64,000 bases of DNA from Chitinophagales bacterium (GTDB lineage: Bacteria > Bacteroidota > Bacteroidia > Chitinophagales > Saprospiraceae), in NCBI GenBank assembly GCA_013299105.1, contig JAAFJY010000002.1:1-64000 (forward strand), written 5' to 3'. Positions 17,510-28,300 of this stretch are shown one piece after another. Under the pieces are notes generated by a model, which was not told the DNA's origin, ran no database searches, and was given only the letters and a program-made list of their open reading frames with translations. Position 1 is the first letter of the stretch. Every line of letters begins with the position of its first letter. Position numbers and translations under genes: made by a program.

Positions 17510-20203
17510 TCATTGCTTACTGATCAACAATTTTTGGTGCAAAAACCCTTGTGGGGTATTGAGTCTCAAAAAATAGATGCCAGTTGGCAGGTGCTCCACT
17601 TGCAATTGAATTTGGGAAGAATTGGCATTGATCTCCCGAGCGTGTACTACTTGCCCACTGACATTGCTCAGATCAAGGTAGTTTACTTCCAAACGCAGAT
17701 TGCTTGAAAGCTCAACTATAAACTGCCCATTTCCAGGGTTCGGATAAACTCTGAATACTTCATCGGGTTTCAATTGCCGCACTGGGGTTGGCACATTAGG
17801 AGTATCCCAGTTGGGAACTTTACTCAAGTCCGCAGATAGTAGTCCATAGACCGTCGCAGAGGTAACCAGGTTCTGATGAATCGTATATTCAGCATTGAGT
17901 GGTGTCACGCGGTTGTTCCACCAGCGCTCGTGGCCCGGCCATTGGTCGATAGCCGGGGTCGCGGTTTTATTCCCCCAACTGGGCAACCAAGGGCCCTGTT
18001 CGCGCCAGGAGGCCTCGTTGCGCCAAGGGCCATAAGGCACGATCCCTTTGCGTGGCTGATTGCCCAAGTACCAGGAGTCGATGCAGAAAATATCTTCCGG
18101 CGAGCGCTCTCCAACGCCAGTAATCCAGGTCATGTTCAGGGGATTGGTACCCAGGAAGTAGTCAGCAGTAGTTTGTACCCCTTCCAACCAACTTTTGTTG
18201 AGCTGGTTGTCAAACCGTCGGGAAAAAGCCCAATCGAATGCCGCCGTACTGACCATCGGCGTGGTGGACTGTCCTACTAGCATTGGAAACCAATAATTAC
18301 CGCCCCAACGGCAGGCGCGCTGATCGACGGTGGTCATGATATTGCTAGCACTGTTGTTGCTGGCGTTGCGCAGCATTTGTAGGGTGCTGGCTTGTACGGC
18401 TCGGTTAGCGGGCATCAACATGTATAAATAAGTTGGAAAACGCCATTCCTCCGCCAGGTCAGCGGCGTCGGAATACACCATTTTGCCCTCACTGTTTTTA
18501 GCGTCGCGCAGATCGTTCAAAAACTGGGTATGGTATTCTGCTTTGCCAGTTAAACGATAGAGTGCACCAGCTGCATACAAGCGGTTTTGGTAAACATTGA
18601 GGGCATGTGGTGCACGAAAATCTTCACTTTTGGTGTTGCGCAGGGCCCAGGCATAGGTTTCTTCGGCCTCTTTTTCCCAATCGATTTTTTCAGGGTCCTG
18701 AAAACTGTAAAACTTGAGCAAATGCGCAAAATGCGCAGCCATGCCAGCATAACGGAAGGACATGAACACGTCTTCACCCAAGACCACCCAAGTACGGCCC
18801 ACGTCTTCCCAAGACCCCTGGCCACTGCCGTCGGCTTTGGTATCGGAGCCAAACCAGTCGCCAGCTACCCGGCCACCAGCTACACCGCCCGTGCCATAGC
18901 CTTTGTCTTGCATGGCCTTGCGGGTGCGGTGATGGTAACGCAGCAGCCAACGGGTTTCATCCAAAAGGTCGGGTAGTCCATTCCCGCTTTCTGGGATGTT
19001 CAGTTGCCGATCAGGGAAACTATGCGGAGCAGCTTCGTACAGGAACATCAGTTCGATGGGTACGCGGGTATGTTCAAAATAGCCATCCCAGTCACCCGCA
19101 TCCTGGTACCAGCCCCAAGTGTCGATGGGCCCTTTGAAACCTGCCTCGATTTTGGGCTTGTCGGCATCGCTGTGGTTGGCATCGGCCAGGTCTTGCAGGC
19201 GGGTAGAGGTGTAACGCAACTTGCCCGCGAAGCCTGGGGTGAGGGTAGGATTGTGCGGAGCAGGGCGCGGCTGATCGGTAAAAGGAGCCTTCAGTTCAAT
19301 GCCGCTGCGCTGTTGGTACAAGCCCTTCATTACCCAGTAAAAAGGTTCAAAATAGGCATCACGAGCAATCTTGAATGGGAAAGAGGCTCCTACGCCATCC
19401 ACTACGATGCGGTAATTACCGGGTGTATTGAAGTTGCTGAAATTCATTTCATACACCTCAGCACCCAGAAAATTTTGCCCGGGCGAATCACCAGTTTGTC
19501 CCGTTTCCTGGTTGGTAGCAGCACGGCGGAAAGCGATGGTACCTGTAAATACTACTTGCTTTTTATCGCTATCCCAAACCTGAAAATTTTTCCCGGAAAA
19601 TTCCTTTAAGTCGGCAGCACCTGCGGTGCCCATCCAGTGGTAGAGGTAGGCATACTTGGCCTTTGAAGCAGGCGTATAACCAACGTTGTTGACGTGGATG
19701 GCTTCGGAATGGGAAACAAGTTCATCAAAAGTAAATTTCCAAGCACTGCCATTTTTTGCCAAGGATCCAGTATTGAGTTCGTAAGTTTTTCCTTTTTGCA
19801 AAGGGTTGGGTAGAAAGAGGTAGATCCAGTGTTCCTTGGTATGGTCGGTCGTATTGAGGTTGCGGCAACCTGTACCAGCTTGCCAATCAGTGCAAAGCCA
19901 AATGAAACCCTGACCTTTGGATTTTTGCCCCAAGCGGCTTGGTTTTTTTGCGCTGCTATAGTTGGCATCGTTGGTGCTACTTAGACCATAGTTGTCGACT
20001 GAGGTAGCTGCTGTGACGTTCAGCGGTACTTCCTCGATCTTAGCCTGCTCCCATTTTTGGCCTTGTTGGTGATGGATGACCTTGCCGTCTTTAAAATGAA
20101 GAAGTAAAATGCGATGGGTCAAAGGGCGCACACTAATAAGATCGGAAGCAAATAGTGGGAATCCTAGCATGATTCCCAATAAGCACATGTGTAACTTTTT
20201 CAT
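17510..20203 (-). CDS. Glycoside hydrolase family 9 with type IX secretion tail
   Basis: This 897-residue endoglucanase-type enzyme starts with signal peptide MKKLHMCLLGIMLGFPLFAS. A CelD_N-like immunoglobulin domain precedes the (alpha/alpha)6 barrel. Active-site features are WGWYQDAGDWDGYFEH (the DAGD aspartates), NIPESGNGLPDLLDETRWL, and a C-terminal Glu in PLNAEYTIHQN that likely acts as proton donor. The last ~80 residues (VYPNPGNGQF...TGIYFLRL) are a type A sorting domain of the type IX secretion system, so the enzyme should be exported to the cell surface. I chose ATG 20203 by signal peptide. It lies downstream of susD, with a terminator in the gap. Confidence 0.9.
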   Translation of the reverse strand: MKKLHMCLLGIMLGFPLFASDLISVRPLTHRILLLHFKDGKVIHHQQGQKWEQAKIEEVPLNVTAATSVDNYGLSSTNDANYSSAKKPSRLGQKSKGQGFIWLCTDWQAGTGCRNLNTTDHTKEHWIYLFLPNPLQKGKTYELNTGSLAKNGSAWKFTFDELVSHSEAIHVNNVGYTPASKAKYAYLYHWMGTAGAADLKEFSGKNFQVWDSDKKQVVFTGTIAFRRAATNQETGQTGDSPGQNFLGAEVYEMNFSNFNTPGNYRIVVDGVGASFPFKIARDAYFEPFYWVMKGLYQQRSGIELKAPFTDQPRPAPHNPTLTPGFAGKLRYTSTRLQDLADANHSDADKPKIEAGFKGPIDTWGWYQDAGDWDGYFEHTRVPIELMFLYEAAPHSFPDRQLNIPESGNGLPDLLDETRWLLRYHHRTRKAMQDKGYGTGGVAGGRVAGDWFGSDTKADGSGQGSWEDVGRTWVVLGEDVFMSFRYAGMAAHFAHLLKFYSFQDPEKIDWEKEAEETYAWALRNTKSEDFRAPHALNVYQNRLYAAGALYRLTGKAEYHTQFLNDLRDAKNSEGKMVYSDAADLAEEWRFPTYLYMLMPANRAVQASTLQMLRNASNNSASNIMTTVDQRACRWGGNYWFPMLVGQSTTPMVSTAAFDWAFSRRFDNQLNKSWLEGVQTTADYFLGTNPLNMTWITGVGERSPEDIFCIDSWYLGNQPRKGIVPYGPWRNEASWREQGPWLPSWGNKTATPAIDQWPGHERWWNNRVTPLNAEYTIHQNLVTSATVYGLLSADLSKVPNWDTPNVPTPVRQLKPDEVFRVYPNPGNGQFIVELSSNLRLEVNYLDLSNVSGQVVHAREINANSSQIQLQVEHLPTGIYFLRLNTPQGFLHQKLLISKQ

Positions 20204-20256
20204 AGAATTAGGTTTGGGAAGGAAAAAATTAAACAATAAATATCCGAATAAAATGC

Positions 20257-20304
20257 CAAAAAAAAGAAAGGACCGGGGGTCTCGCAATTGGAATCCCCCA
20301 GTCC
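20257..20304 (-). terminator. Terminator between susD and GH9
   Basis: On the minus strand GGACTGGGGG pairs with CCCCCGGTCC (10 bp, one G-T wobble) around a 15-base loop and is followed by TTTCTTTTTTT. The stem begins 14 bases after the susD stop. It would reduce transcription of GH9 and GH31 relative to susCD. Confidence 0.8.
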
Positions 20305-20317
20305 CTATGAATCAGTG

Positions 20318-21811
20318 TCAATAGCCTGGATTCTGCGTTACATTTGGATTCAGGTCGATTTCATTGTTGGGAATCGGCGCAAACAAATGAGTGTTGGCAT
20401 CAAACAACATTTTACTGTTCTTGGAGTCAAAGAACGCGCTGTTTAGGACGATAGTGCCACCTTGGTGCCAACGGCGCAAGTCAAACCAGCGGCTTTCTTC
20501 ACCAGCCAATTCTACCATTCTTTCCGCCATGATCCATTGCATGACCTGTGCCCGATCCGTAGAACTTGGGCGATCGGCAGGGATGGTTTTGGCAGTGCTC
20601 ATGTTGCGGGCACGGGCCCGAACCTGATTGACCAACGCGATGGCTTCGCTCAAGCTGCCACCTGATTGGGCCAGGGCTTCGGCTTTCAACAAGAGCATAT
20701 CTGCGTAGCGGAAGATGCGCGGGTTGTTGATGGAGGCTACTCCTGATTGTGATTTGCGGTCCTTGTTGACGTACTTGACGATGTTGCCATCGGCTTTCAG
20801 CGTGATGGCTTTGCGGGCATCACCATCTTCGAAGGCATTGATCAATTTTGCAGTAGCTTCGTACTTGGGCTTGCCAAACAAGCTCCAATGGTTTTCGTAG
20901 TAACCCCAATAGGCGGACATTGAGCCAACTGGTGCGCCAAAGTCATTGCTCAACCATACGTTATCAAAACCAGGCTGGCTGGCTTGGAACTCGAACATCG
21001 ACTCGGTGTTGTTCTCTGTGTCAGGATTGAAATTGTCTTCAAAATTGGCGACCAAAGTGGCATTTTTGATATTGTTTACAGCAGTGATGGCTGCGGTGTA
21101 ATCTGCTTGGGTTTTGTTCCAAGATCCACGGAAAACCAAAGACTTTGCCAGCAAGGCATTCGCTGAGTTTTGAGTGGCACGACCACGGTTTAGATCGTCC
21201 CATTTTTCTGGCAAAAGGGTAGCTGCTTCTTGGGCGTCCTTAATGGCTTGATCTAGTAATTCAGTACCTTTGGAGCTGCCAGGGGTAGTCTTGTCGGTGC
21301 TTTTGACCCTTTCTAATGCGATTGGAGAGGTACCAAAGGTATTCCAGAGTCTGTAATAAGCAAATCCTCGCAAGAAGAGCGCTTCGCCACGGTGAGCTTT
21401 CTTGGTAGTTTCGCTGGTATAGACCTTGGAGTCGGCATTTTTCTCCAGTACAACATTGGCCCGGTTGATCATTTCATACAATGACTTGTAATAGCCATTG
21501 AGCCAGCCGTTGCCACTGTTCAGGGTAGCAAAAATTTCCTGAGGGACATCACCTAAAGTCGTAATGTCATCACCAGGCAATTGCCAAATGCCCACGATCG
21601 GATCGTTGTTGCGAAACCAGTATAAATCCGTGAGCTTGGCATAGATGCCCCTTACACTGCGATCAAATTCTGATTCATCCTGAAAGTAGCTCTCCTCGGT
21701 CAGAAAGCCTGGTTTGACATCCAGGATATCATTGTCCTTGCAACCATTGTTGAGGGCGATGACACCCCCGACAATTAGCGCAATAGTTAGTATGGATTTG
21801 AAATTTTTCAT
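20318..21811 (-). CDS. SusD/RagB family outer-membrane lipoprotein
   Basis: This 497-residue SusD homologue has a lipoprotein signal ending at Cys24 (VIALNNGCKDND). The N-terminal TPR part has ILDVKPGFLTEESYFQDESEFDRSVRGIY, then GEALFLRGFAYYRLWNTFG and LLAKSLVFRGSW. The C-terminal half has PRIFRYADMLLLKAEAL and LAGEESRWFDLRRW, typical of RagB/SusD. It binds glycans at the cell surface and caps the SusC transporter encoded 68 bases upstream. The sugar ligand is not deducible. Confidence 0.95.
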   Translation of the reverse strand: MKNFKSILTIALIVGGVIALNNGCKDNDILDVKPGFLTEESYFQDESEFDRSVRGIYAKLTDLYWFRNNDPIVGIWQLPGDDITTLGDVPQEIFATLNSGNGWLNGYYKSLYEMINRANVVLEKNADSKVYTSETTKKAHRGEALFLRGFAYYRLWNTFGTSPIALERVKSTDKTTPGSSKGTELLDQAIKDAQEAATLLPEKWDDLNRGRATQNSANALLAKSLVFRGSWNKTQADYTAAITAVNNIKNATLVANFEDNFNPDTENNTESMFEFQASQPGFDNVWLSNDFGAPVGSMSAYWGYYENHWSLFGKPKYEATAKLINAFEDGDARKAITLKADGNIVKYVNKDRKSQSGVASINNPRIFRYADMLLLKAEALAQSGGSLSEAIALVNQVRARARNMSTAKTIPADRPSSTDRAQVMQWIMAERMVELAGEESRWFDLRRWHQGGTIVLNSAFFDSKNSKMLFDANTHLFAPIPNNEIDLNPNVTQNPGY

Positions 21812-21879
21812 GTGTTTTTGCTTTTTAGATTTACCAAATGCACTGTTTCATGTTGTTGTGATCTTTTTGCTGACAGGCA

Positions 21880-24800
21880 TTAAAAGGTAATGTTTGCTCC
21901 AAAGGTCCAGGCTCTCGCGGGGGGTACTACTTGTCCATCGCGGTTAGCTTGTTCTGGATCAACGCCCGTCCATTGGGTCAGGGTCATGAGGTTGCTGCCC
22001 ATCACGTACAAGCGGATGTTTTCGGCAAAGCCACCAATTTTACCGATGTTCTCCCGATCGAGGGTGTAGCCCAGCGTTAAGTTGCGCAAACGCAGGAAGC
22101 CAGCATTTTCCACCCAGCGATCCGAGAAACGGGTGTTGCCGTTGGGGTCGTTGATGATGGCGCGGGGCATCGTAGTAGAAGGATTTTGCTCGGTCCAGCG
22201 ATTTTTGACGTTCACCGATTGGTTGGGTAAGTTGGAATAAGCCATCCCCTCGAGAGCCACCCTAGCTCCATTGTATTGTTGCACATCGCCAACGCCTTGA
22301 AAGAAAATTCCAGCATCGAAGCCTTTCCAGTTCAAGTTGAAGTTAAAACCATAGAAATGGCCAGGGATGGTATTGCCGATGAAGGTGCGGTCAAACTGGT
22401 TGACCAAACTGTCTTTACCAGCAGTAGGCAGCGCTCCAGCCGCTGCGGGGGCACGGTTTACGTCCTGAAACCACATGTCACCAGGTTTGGAAGCATAATT
22501 AACAGTTCGGTCGGTGTTGGTCTTTTTCCACTCGTCGATTTGGGCCTGGTTTTGGAAAACACCTCCCACTTTGTAGCCCCAGAGGTAGCCCAATGGCATA
22601 CCTACTTCAATGCGGCCACCTTCACCGCCGAAGGGTTCATCGCGGAAAAGTTTTTCTACCTTGTTGTTGACAGTAGTCAAATTGGCAGAGATGCCGATTT
22701 GTAGATCCTGCCCTACTTTTTGGTTCCAGCCCACTTGGAATTCCATGCCCTTGTTGCGTACCGATGCGATATTGAACACAGGCTGGTTCAAGTTGCCAAC
22801 GTTGGCTGGCAAGGCCGCGAACTGGAGGATACCATCGGTCAAACGATCGTAGTATTCAACGGTAACAGTGAGCTTGTTGTTCAAGAATGAACCATCAAAG
22901 CCTAGGTTAAAGGTGGTGGCTTTTTCCCAACTCAAGTCACGGTTAGGGAAATCAGGCAATACTGCACCAAAATTGGCATTGCCTACCGCATTCCCTGCTC
23001 CAGAACCAAAGGAATAACTTGATGCATTGCTCACACTTGACAAGAAAGCAAATGCACGGGTTTCCTGATTCCCCAATTGGCCATAACCAGAGCGGATCTT
23101 CAAGTCGTTGATGAAGCTCAGGTTTTTCATAAATGACTCTGAACTGATGCGCCACGCTGCCGCCATTGAAGGGAACACCCCCCAACGGTTTTCGGGCGCA
23201 AAGCGAGAGCTGCCATCACGGCGTACTGTTGCATCCAGGTAGTATTTGCCATCATAGTTGTAGCTCACCCTGCCCAAGTAACCTACCAGGGTTTGCTCAT
23301 CTCGGCCTCCGCCTACATTGTTGAAGCGATTGGGTGAGCCTTGCAGGGTTTGAAACTGCTGACCTGTGAGGTTGATTTGATCGTTACCAGCTCCTAGGCT
23401 CAGGTATTGCAGGGTTTGGTCCATGCGGTTGGCCAAGAGGTCGATATTGTGCTTACCAAATTGTTTGGTATAGGTTGCACTGATTTCTTTGACCAAGTTA
23501 ACGTTGCGCAAGTGGCGTTCACCCGCCTGCGCTTTGGAGGTTCCATCACCAATGGCGAAGGGGTTGCCAGGTGTTTGGTTGAATATATAAGCTCCAACAT
23601 CTGCAAAAGTACGACGCCAGTTGTAAGTCATGTCTGCGCTGAAGGTTCCACGGATCGCAAAACCAGCGAATGGAGACAATTGCAAGTAGGCAGTTCCCAA
23701 GTTGCGGTACAAGTCGTAGGTGACTTGATTCAAGTCCTGCATCGCAAATAAGTTACTACGGGTATTGGGCCCCCAAAGTAAAGTAGCCTTGTCGATTTCT
23801 TGCGGAGGGCCAGAACTGAGCTTGTCGGGGTCGAAATTGGCATTTGTTTTGAAGGTCACATTGGCCACTGGTGCATAGCCAAAGCGGTTGTTCTGGTCCA
23901 AAATAGGCTGGAATGGTGAAGTAGTGGCCAAGCGCTCCAAGTTGTAGGGTTGACCCGTAGAGAACGCTGCATCATTCGCAGTGGCATAAGTGTAACGATA
24001 GGTCAAACCTGCCGAAACAAACTTGGAAATACGGGTATTGATGTTGGTTGCAAAGGAATAACGGCCCAAGTTGTTGCCTTTGAAAGGTGCGTCCTGAAAT
24101 CCATACCCCGCAGAAATGTAATAATTGGTAGATTCGTTGGCCCCCGAAATACGAGCGCTGAAATCGCGTACAGCCGCATTGTTGTTCAAGCCAAATTCTT
24201 GCCAATCGTAAAAATTACCCGTTGGAATCGTGGGCACAAATTTTGCAGGATCGGTATTGGCGGCATCTGGGTTTGCAGCGAAAGCTTCTTTGTAAAAATT
24301 CACATATTCCTGCGTACCCAAGACCTCAAAACGGTTGAAAATATTTTGTACCCCAGAAGAAGCACTGAGTTCTACTCTTGGTTTGCCAATTTTTCCTTTT
24401 TTGGTGGTGATCAAAATTACCCCGTTTGCGGCACGAACCCCATAGATGGCCGCCGCTGATGCATCTTTCAACACAGAAATGGACTCGATGTCATTGGGGT
24501 TGAGTAAAGAAAGGATGTTGACCGTACCTCTCAAATCAGCTGATGCACTTCCTTGAGCACCATCAGTACCATTGAACTGCTCGTAGAGTGGCACCCCATC
24601 CACTACGTACAATGGTTCAGCATTGCCAAAAGTACTCACCCCACGAATGCGTACTTGCGGGCGGGCTGTGGGTGCACTGCCTGGGGTAGATACATAAACC
24701 CCCGCCAAGCGACCTTGCATCGCTAGTTCGGGGTTCATGGTCACGGTTTTGGACAATTCTTTTGAACTGACTGAGGCTACCGAGCCAGTGATGTCTTTTA

Positions 24801-25146
24801 CTTTGCGTTGGCCATAACCAATCACGACGACCTCATTCAAGCCCTCGGCATTGGTGGCCAATTGGATATTGACCGAAGTTTGGTTGCTGATGTTGAACTC
24901 CTGGGTCTCAAAACCCACATAAGATACAACCAAGGTAGCGTTGCGTTCAGCGATGATGCTGAACATGCCTTCGTTGTCGGTAGTGGTACCCTCGGTGGTA
25001 CCTTTGACTTGAACTGTCGCTCCGATGAGCGGCTCATTGTTGTCTCCTGTCACTTTGCCTCGAACCTGATTTTGGGAAAAGGCAAGTAGTGGTAAACCCA
25101 AGAGCAGCGTAAGGACAAATACACTTTGTCTCAGAACTGATTTCAT
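21880..25146 (-). CDS. SusC/RagA TonB-linked outer-membrane transporter
   Basis: This is a 1,088-residue TonB-dependent receptor. Signal peptide MKSVLRQSVFVLTLLLGLPLLAFSQ precedes a CarboxypepD_reg domain (VRGKVTGDNNEPLIGATVQVKG with TTTDNEGMFSI). The TonB-box region reads LNEVVVIGYGQRKVKDITG. A plug domain (SISVLKDASAAAIYGVRAANGVILITTKKG) and a 22-strand barrel ending in WTFGANITF follow. No STN domain is present, so anti-sigma signalling is unlikely. I chose ATG 25146: a -7 box at 25191-25198 places transcription near the alternative ATG at 25185. It imports oligosaccharides with SusD. Confidence 0.95.
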   Translation of the reverse strand: MKSVLRQSVFVLTLLLGLPLLAFSQNQVRGKVTGDNNEPLIGATVQVKGTTEGTTTDNEGMFSIIAERNATLVVSYVGFETQEFNISNQTSVNIQLATNAEGLNEVVVIGYGQRKVKDITGSVASVSSKELSKTVTMNPELAMQGRLAGVYVSTPGSAPTARPQVRIRGVSTFGNAEPLYVVDGVPLYEQFNGTDGAQGSASADLRGTVNILSLLNPNDIESISVLKDASAAAIYGVRAANGVILITTKKGKIGKPRVELSASSGVQNIFNRFEVLGTQEYVNFYKEAFAANPDAANTDPAKFVPTIPTGNFYDWQEFGLNNNAAVRDFSARISGANESTNYYISAGYGFQDAPFKGNNLGRYSFATNINTRISKFVSAGLTYRYTYATANDAAFSTGQPYNLERLATTSPFQPILDQNNRFGYAPVANVTFKTNANFDPDKLSSGPPQEIDKATLLWGPNTRSNLFAMQDLNQVTYDLYRNLGTAYLQLSPFAGFAIRGTFSADMTYNWRRTFADVGAYIFNQTPGNPFAIGDGTSKAQAGERHLRNVNLVKEISATYTKQFGKHNIDLLANRMDQTLQYLSLGAGNDQINLTGQQFQTLQGSPNRFNNVGGGRDEQTLVGYLGRVSYNYDGKYYLDATVRRDGSSRFAPENRWGVFPSMAAAWRISSESFMKNLSFINDLKIRSGYGQLGNQETRAFAFLSSVSNASSYSFGSGAGNAVGNANFGAVLPDFPNRDLSWEKATTFNLGFDGSFLNNKLTVTVEYYDRLTDGILQFAALPANVGNLNQPVFNIASVRNKGMEFQVGWNQKVGQDLQIGISANLTTVNNKVEKLFRDEPFGGEGGRIEVGMPLGYLWGYKVGGVFQNQAQIDEWKKTNTDRTVNYASKPGDMWFQDVNRAPAAAGALPTAGKDSLVNQFDRTFIGNTIPGHFYGFNFNLNWKGFDAGIFFQGVGDVQQYNGARVALEGMAYSNLPNQSVNVKNRWTEQNPSTTMPRAIINDPNGNTRFSDRWVENAGFLRLRNLTLGYTLDRENIGKIGGFAENIRLYVMGSNLMTLTQWTGVDPEQANRDGQVVPPARAWTFGANITF

Positions 25147-25190
25147 GGACACTGATGTTAGTGAGTGAATAAAATGTTTTTCCAATTGCT

Positions 25191-25198
25191 CAAAGGTA
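25191..25198 (-). promoter_or_regulatory. Putative susC promoter -7 box
   Basis: On the minus strand this reads TACCTTTG, a perfect TAnnTTTG match, 45 bases before the chosen susC start. A TTG lies 24 bases upstream on the same strand (25223-25225), slightly longer than the usual spacing. Confidence 0.5.
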
Positions 25199-25231
25199 GG
25201 AGCAGTGCCCAGTTCAGAGATACAACAAATC

Positions 25232-25258
25232 TTGCAAAATATAGCACATATTTTGCAA
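25232..25258. promoter_or_regulatory. Perfect dyad in the divergent utilisation-locus control region
   Basis: TTGCAAAATAT (25232-25242) and ATATTTTGCAA (25248-25258) are exact inverted copies separated by AGCAC. The dyad lies just upstream of the susC -33 position and about 80 bases before the divergent VCBS gene, where an operator controlling both directions would sit. No regulator gene is present in the locus. Confidence 0.55.
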
Positions 25259-25339
25259 AATGGCTTTAATCTGATTTTTTATTGTGAAATTTGAGCAACA
25301 GCACAATTAAAATCTGTAAAAAAGAACTCAGACTTGTCA

Positions 25340-28300
25340 ATGACACTTAGTGTAAAAACCGTCCCCCTTGGGAAATATGGGGCTTTGTTTTTTGTCACCC
25401 TTGGCCTACTGGCTCATTGGAGTTGTCAAAAACCAAGGAAAAGCATGTTTACCATCTTAGAGGCTCGCGAAACGGGTTTGGATTTCAATAACTACATTGA
25501 AGAAAATGATTCGTTGAACGTCTTGAGCTTCGAATACATTTACAATGGCGGCGGAGTAGGCGTTGGCGACTTCAATGGTGATGGCCTCAGTGATGTATTT
25601 TTTGCGGGCAACCAGCGTAGTTCGGCCCTATACCTCAATCGGGGGGATTTGCATTTTGAGGATGTAAGTACCAGCGCAGGTCTTCAAACCCAGCATTGGT
25701 GTACAGGTGTATCTGTCGTTGACATCAATGAAGATGGTTGGCTGGACATTTATGTTTGTACCATTCACCCCAATCGAAAAAAATCGGCTCCTAATCTTTT
25801 CTACATCAACCAAGGCCCCAAAAATGGCATCCCCGTTTTTAAAGAACAAGCGGCCGAAATGGGCTTGGCTGATCACGCCTATTCTACCCACGCCGCCTTT
25901 TTGGACTACGACCTGGACGGAGACCTGGACATGTACCTGCTCAACAATGCCCTGGAAGATTTTAACCGCAATGAAATACGCAAACCAGTACTTGACGGCA
26001 AGGGTAAAAGCAATGACAAGCTTTTTCGCAATGAGGGAAAAACGGCCAATGGTTTACCAAGATTCAGCGATGTGAGTTTGGCAGCAGGCATCACTCAAGA
26101 AGGTTGGGGCTTGGGTTTGGGCATCTGCGACATCAACCAAGATGGCTATCCTGATATTTATTGCGCCAATGACTTTCTTTCGAGCGACTTATTGTGGATC
26201 AACAAGCAGGATGGAACTTTTTCTAACCAGGTCAGCGATTATTTTTCTCACCAAAGCCACAACAGCATGGGCTGCGACATCGCCGACATCGACAATGACG
26301 GCTACCCAGAATTGATGACGCTAGACATGATGCCCTTTACCAATCAGCGCATCAAGTCGATGTTTGGTCCAGCCAGTTACGACCGTTACCAACTCAACCT
26401 GCAATTGGGCTATCAGCCCCAATTTGTACGCAATATGCTCCAGCACAACAATGGCCCCGATGAAAATGGGCAAATCAGTTTCAGTGAGATTGGTCAGATG
26501 GCGGGGGTTTTTGCCACGGACTGGAGTTGGAGTTGCCTTTTTGCGGATTTTGACAACGACTCCCAGCGCGACCTCTTCATCACCAACGGCTACCACCGTG
26601 ATGTGACTGACCTCGATTTTACAGCCTACAACGCTGAAATATCCATGTTTGGTGACCCTCAAATGCGCAAGGAAGCCATTGAAAAAGCCGTTAATAAACT
26701 GAACGGTGTCAAAATCAGCAATTTCATTTATCACAATCTTGGCAATTTGAACTTTGCCGACCACAGCCACGACTGGGGCATCCAGCAGCCTTCTTATTCC
26801 AATGGCGCTGCCTATGCGGATTTTGACAACGACGGAGACCTGGACCTCGTGGTCAACAACATCAACGATCCTGCTTTTCTGTACCGCAACAATCTTTATG
26901 AAGGTAAAATCCACTCCAATAATTTCTTGCGCTTGTACCTGCAGGGCAAAAAGGGCAACAAACAGGCTTTGGGCGCGAAAGTGGAGGTTTTTACAGGCCC
27001 AAAACGCTTGAGCGCCGAGCACAACCTGTACCGGGGTTACAAATCAAGCATGGAGGAAGCCATTCATTTTGGCTTGGGCCAGGAAAAAATAGTTGATTCT
27101 ATCCTGGTCAAGTGGCCCGATGGCAAGCTGCAAAAATTGCACAAGCCTCAGATCAATACCTTGCTGAAAATTGCTTACCAACCCAACGCAAGTGCTGATC
27201 GAGCAGCACAAATACAGCTACCCTTGCTCAAACCCCTGGCGGAAGAACTCCGTTTTAGCCACCGTGAAAACCCCTGGATCGATTTCAACCAGCAATTCTT
27301 GTGGCGGCGCATGTACAGCCGCCAAGGCCCTGCGATGGCACAAGGAGATGTGAATGGCGACGGCCTAAATGATGTACTGCTGAGTGGCGCAAGCGAACAG
27401 GCGGGAGTGGTATTTTTGCAAAAAAGCGACGGTCGTTTTGTCCAACAAAATTGGGTGGAAGCCAAACGCCAGGAGCACACCAGTCTCGCCCTTTTTGATG
27501 CTGACCTAGATGCTGATTTGGATGTGTATGCGGTAAGCGGAGGGACGGAATTTTCTGAAAACAATGAACAATATCAGGACCAGTTGTACCTCAACGATGG
27601 CCAAGGGCATTTTCAAGCAGCACCCAAGGGCGCACTGCCCAGCGAGACCAGCTCAGGTGCTTGCGTAGCGACAGCTGATTACGATCAAGACGGCGACCTT
27701 GACTTATTTGTGGCCGGGCGCATCAGCCCTGAACGTTACCCTTTTGCCCCACGTAGCTATTTGCTGCGCAATGATGGCCAAAAAGGGCGGGCTAAATTCA
27801 CCGATGTTACCCCCGCTGATTTGAAAAACCCAGGGATGGTGAGCAGCGCGATTTGGGCCGATTTTGATGGAAATGGCACACCTGATCTGGCCTTGGCTGG
27901 CGAGTACATGTCCATTGATTTTTGGTACAACCAAGCTGGGCATTTGCGGCAAAAAAAACTGGAGAACAGCACCCTCCTCCAAGGCTGGTGGAATACACTG
28001 CACGCTGCCGACCTAGATGAGGATGGAGATCAAGACTTGCTAGGAGGCAATTTTGGACTCAACACCCGCTACCAGGCTTCGCCCGCAGAACCTTTGTGCC
28101 TCAATGCCAAAGATTACGACAACAATGGCCGCCTCGACCCTTTTTTTAGTTACTTTTTACAAGGCAAAGAGGTACTGGTTCACCCCCGCGACGCCTTGAC
28201 CATGCAAACGCCTGCCTTGAAAAAACGGGTACTTACTTACGCTGAATACGGTCGATTGGGCTTGCATGGGCTTTTGAAAAAACCAGAACTGGCCGGAGCC

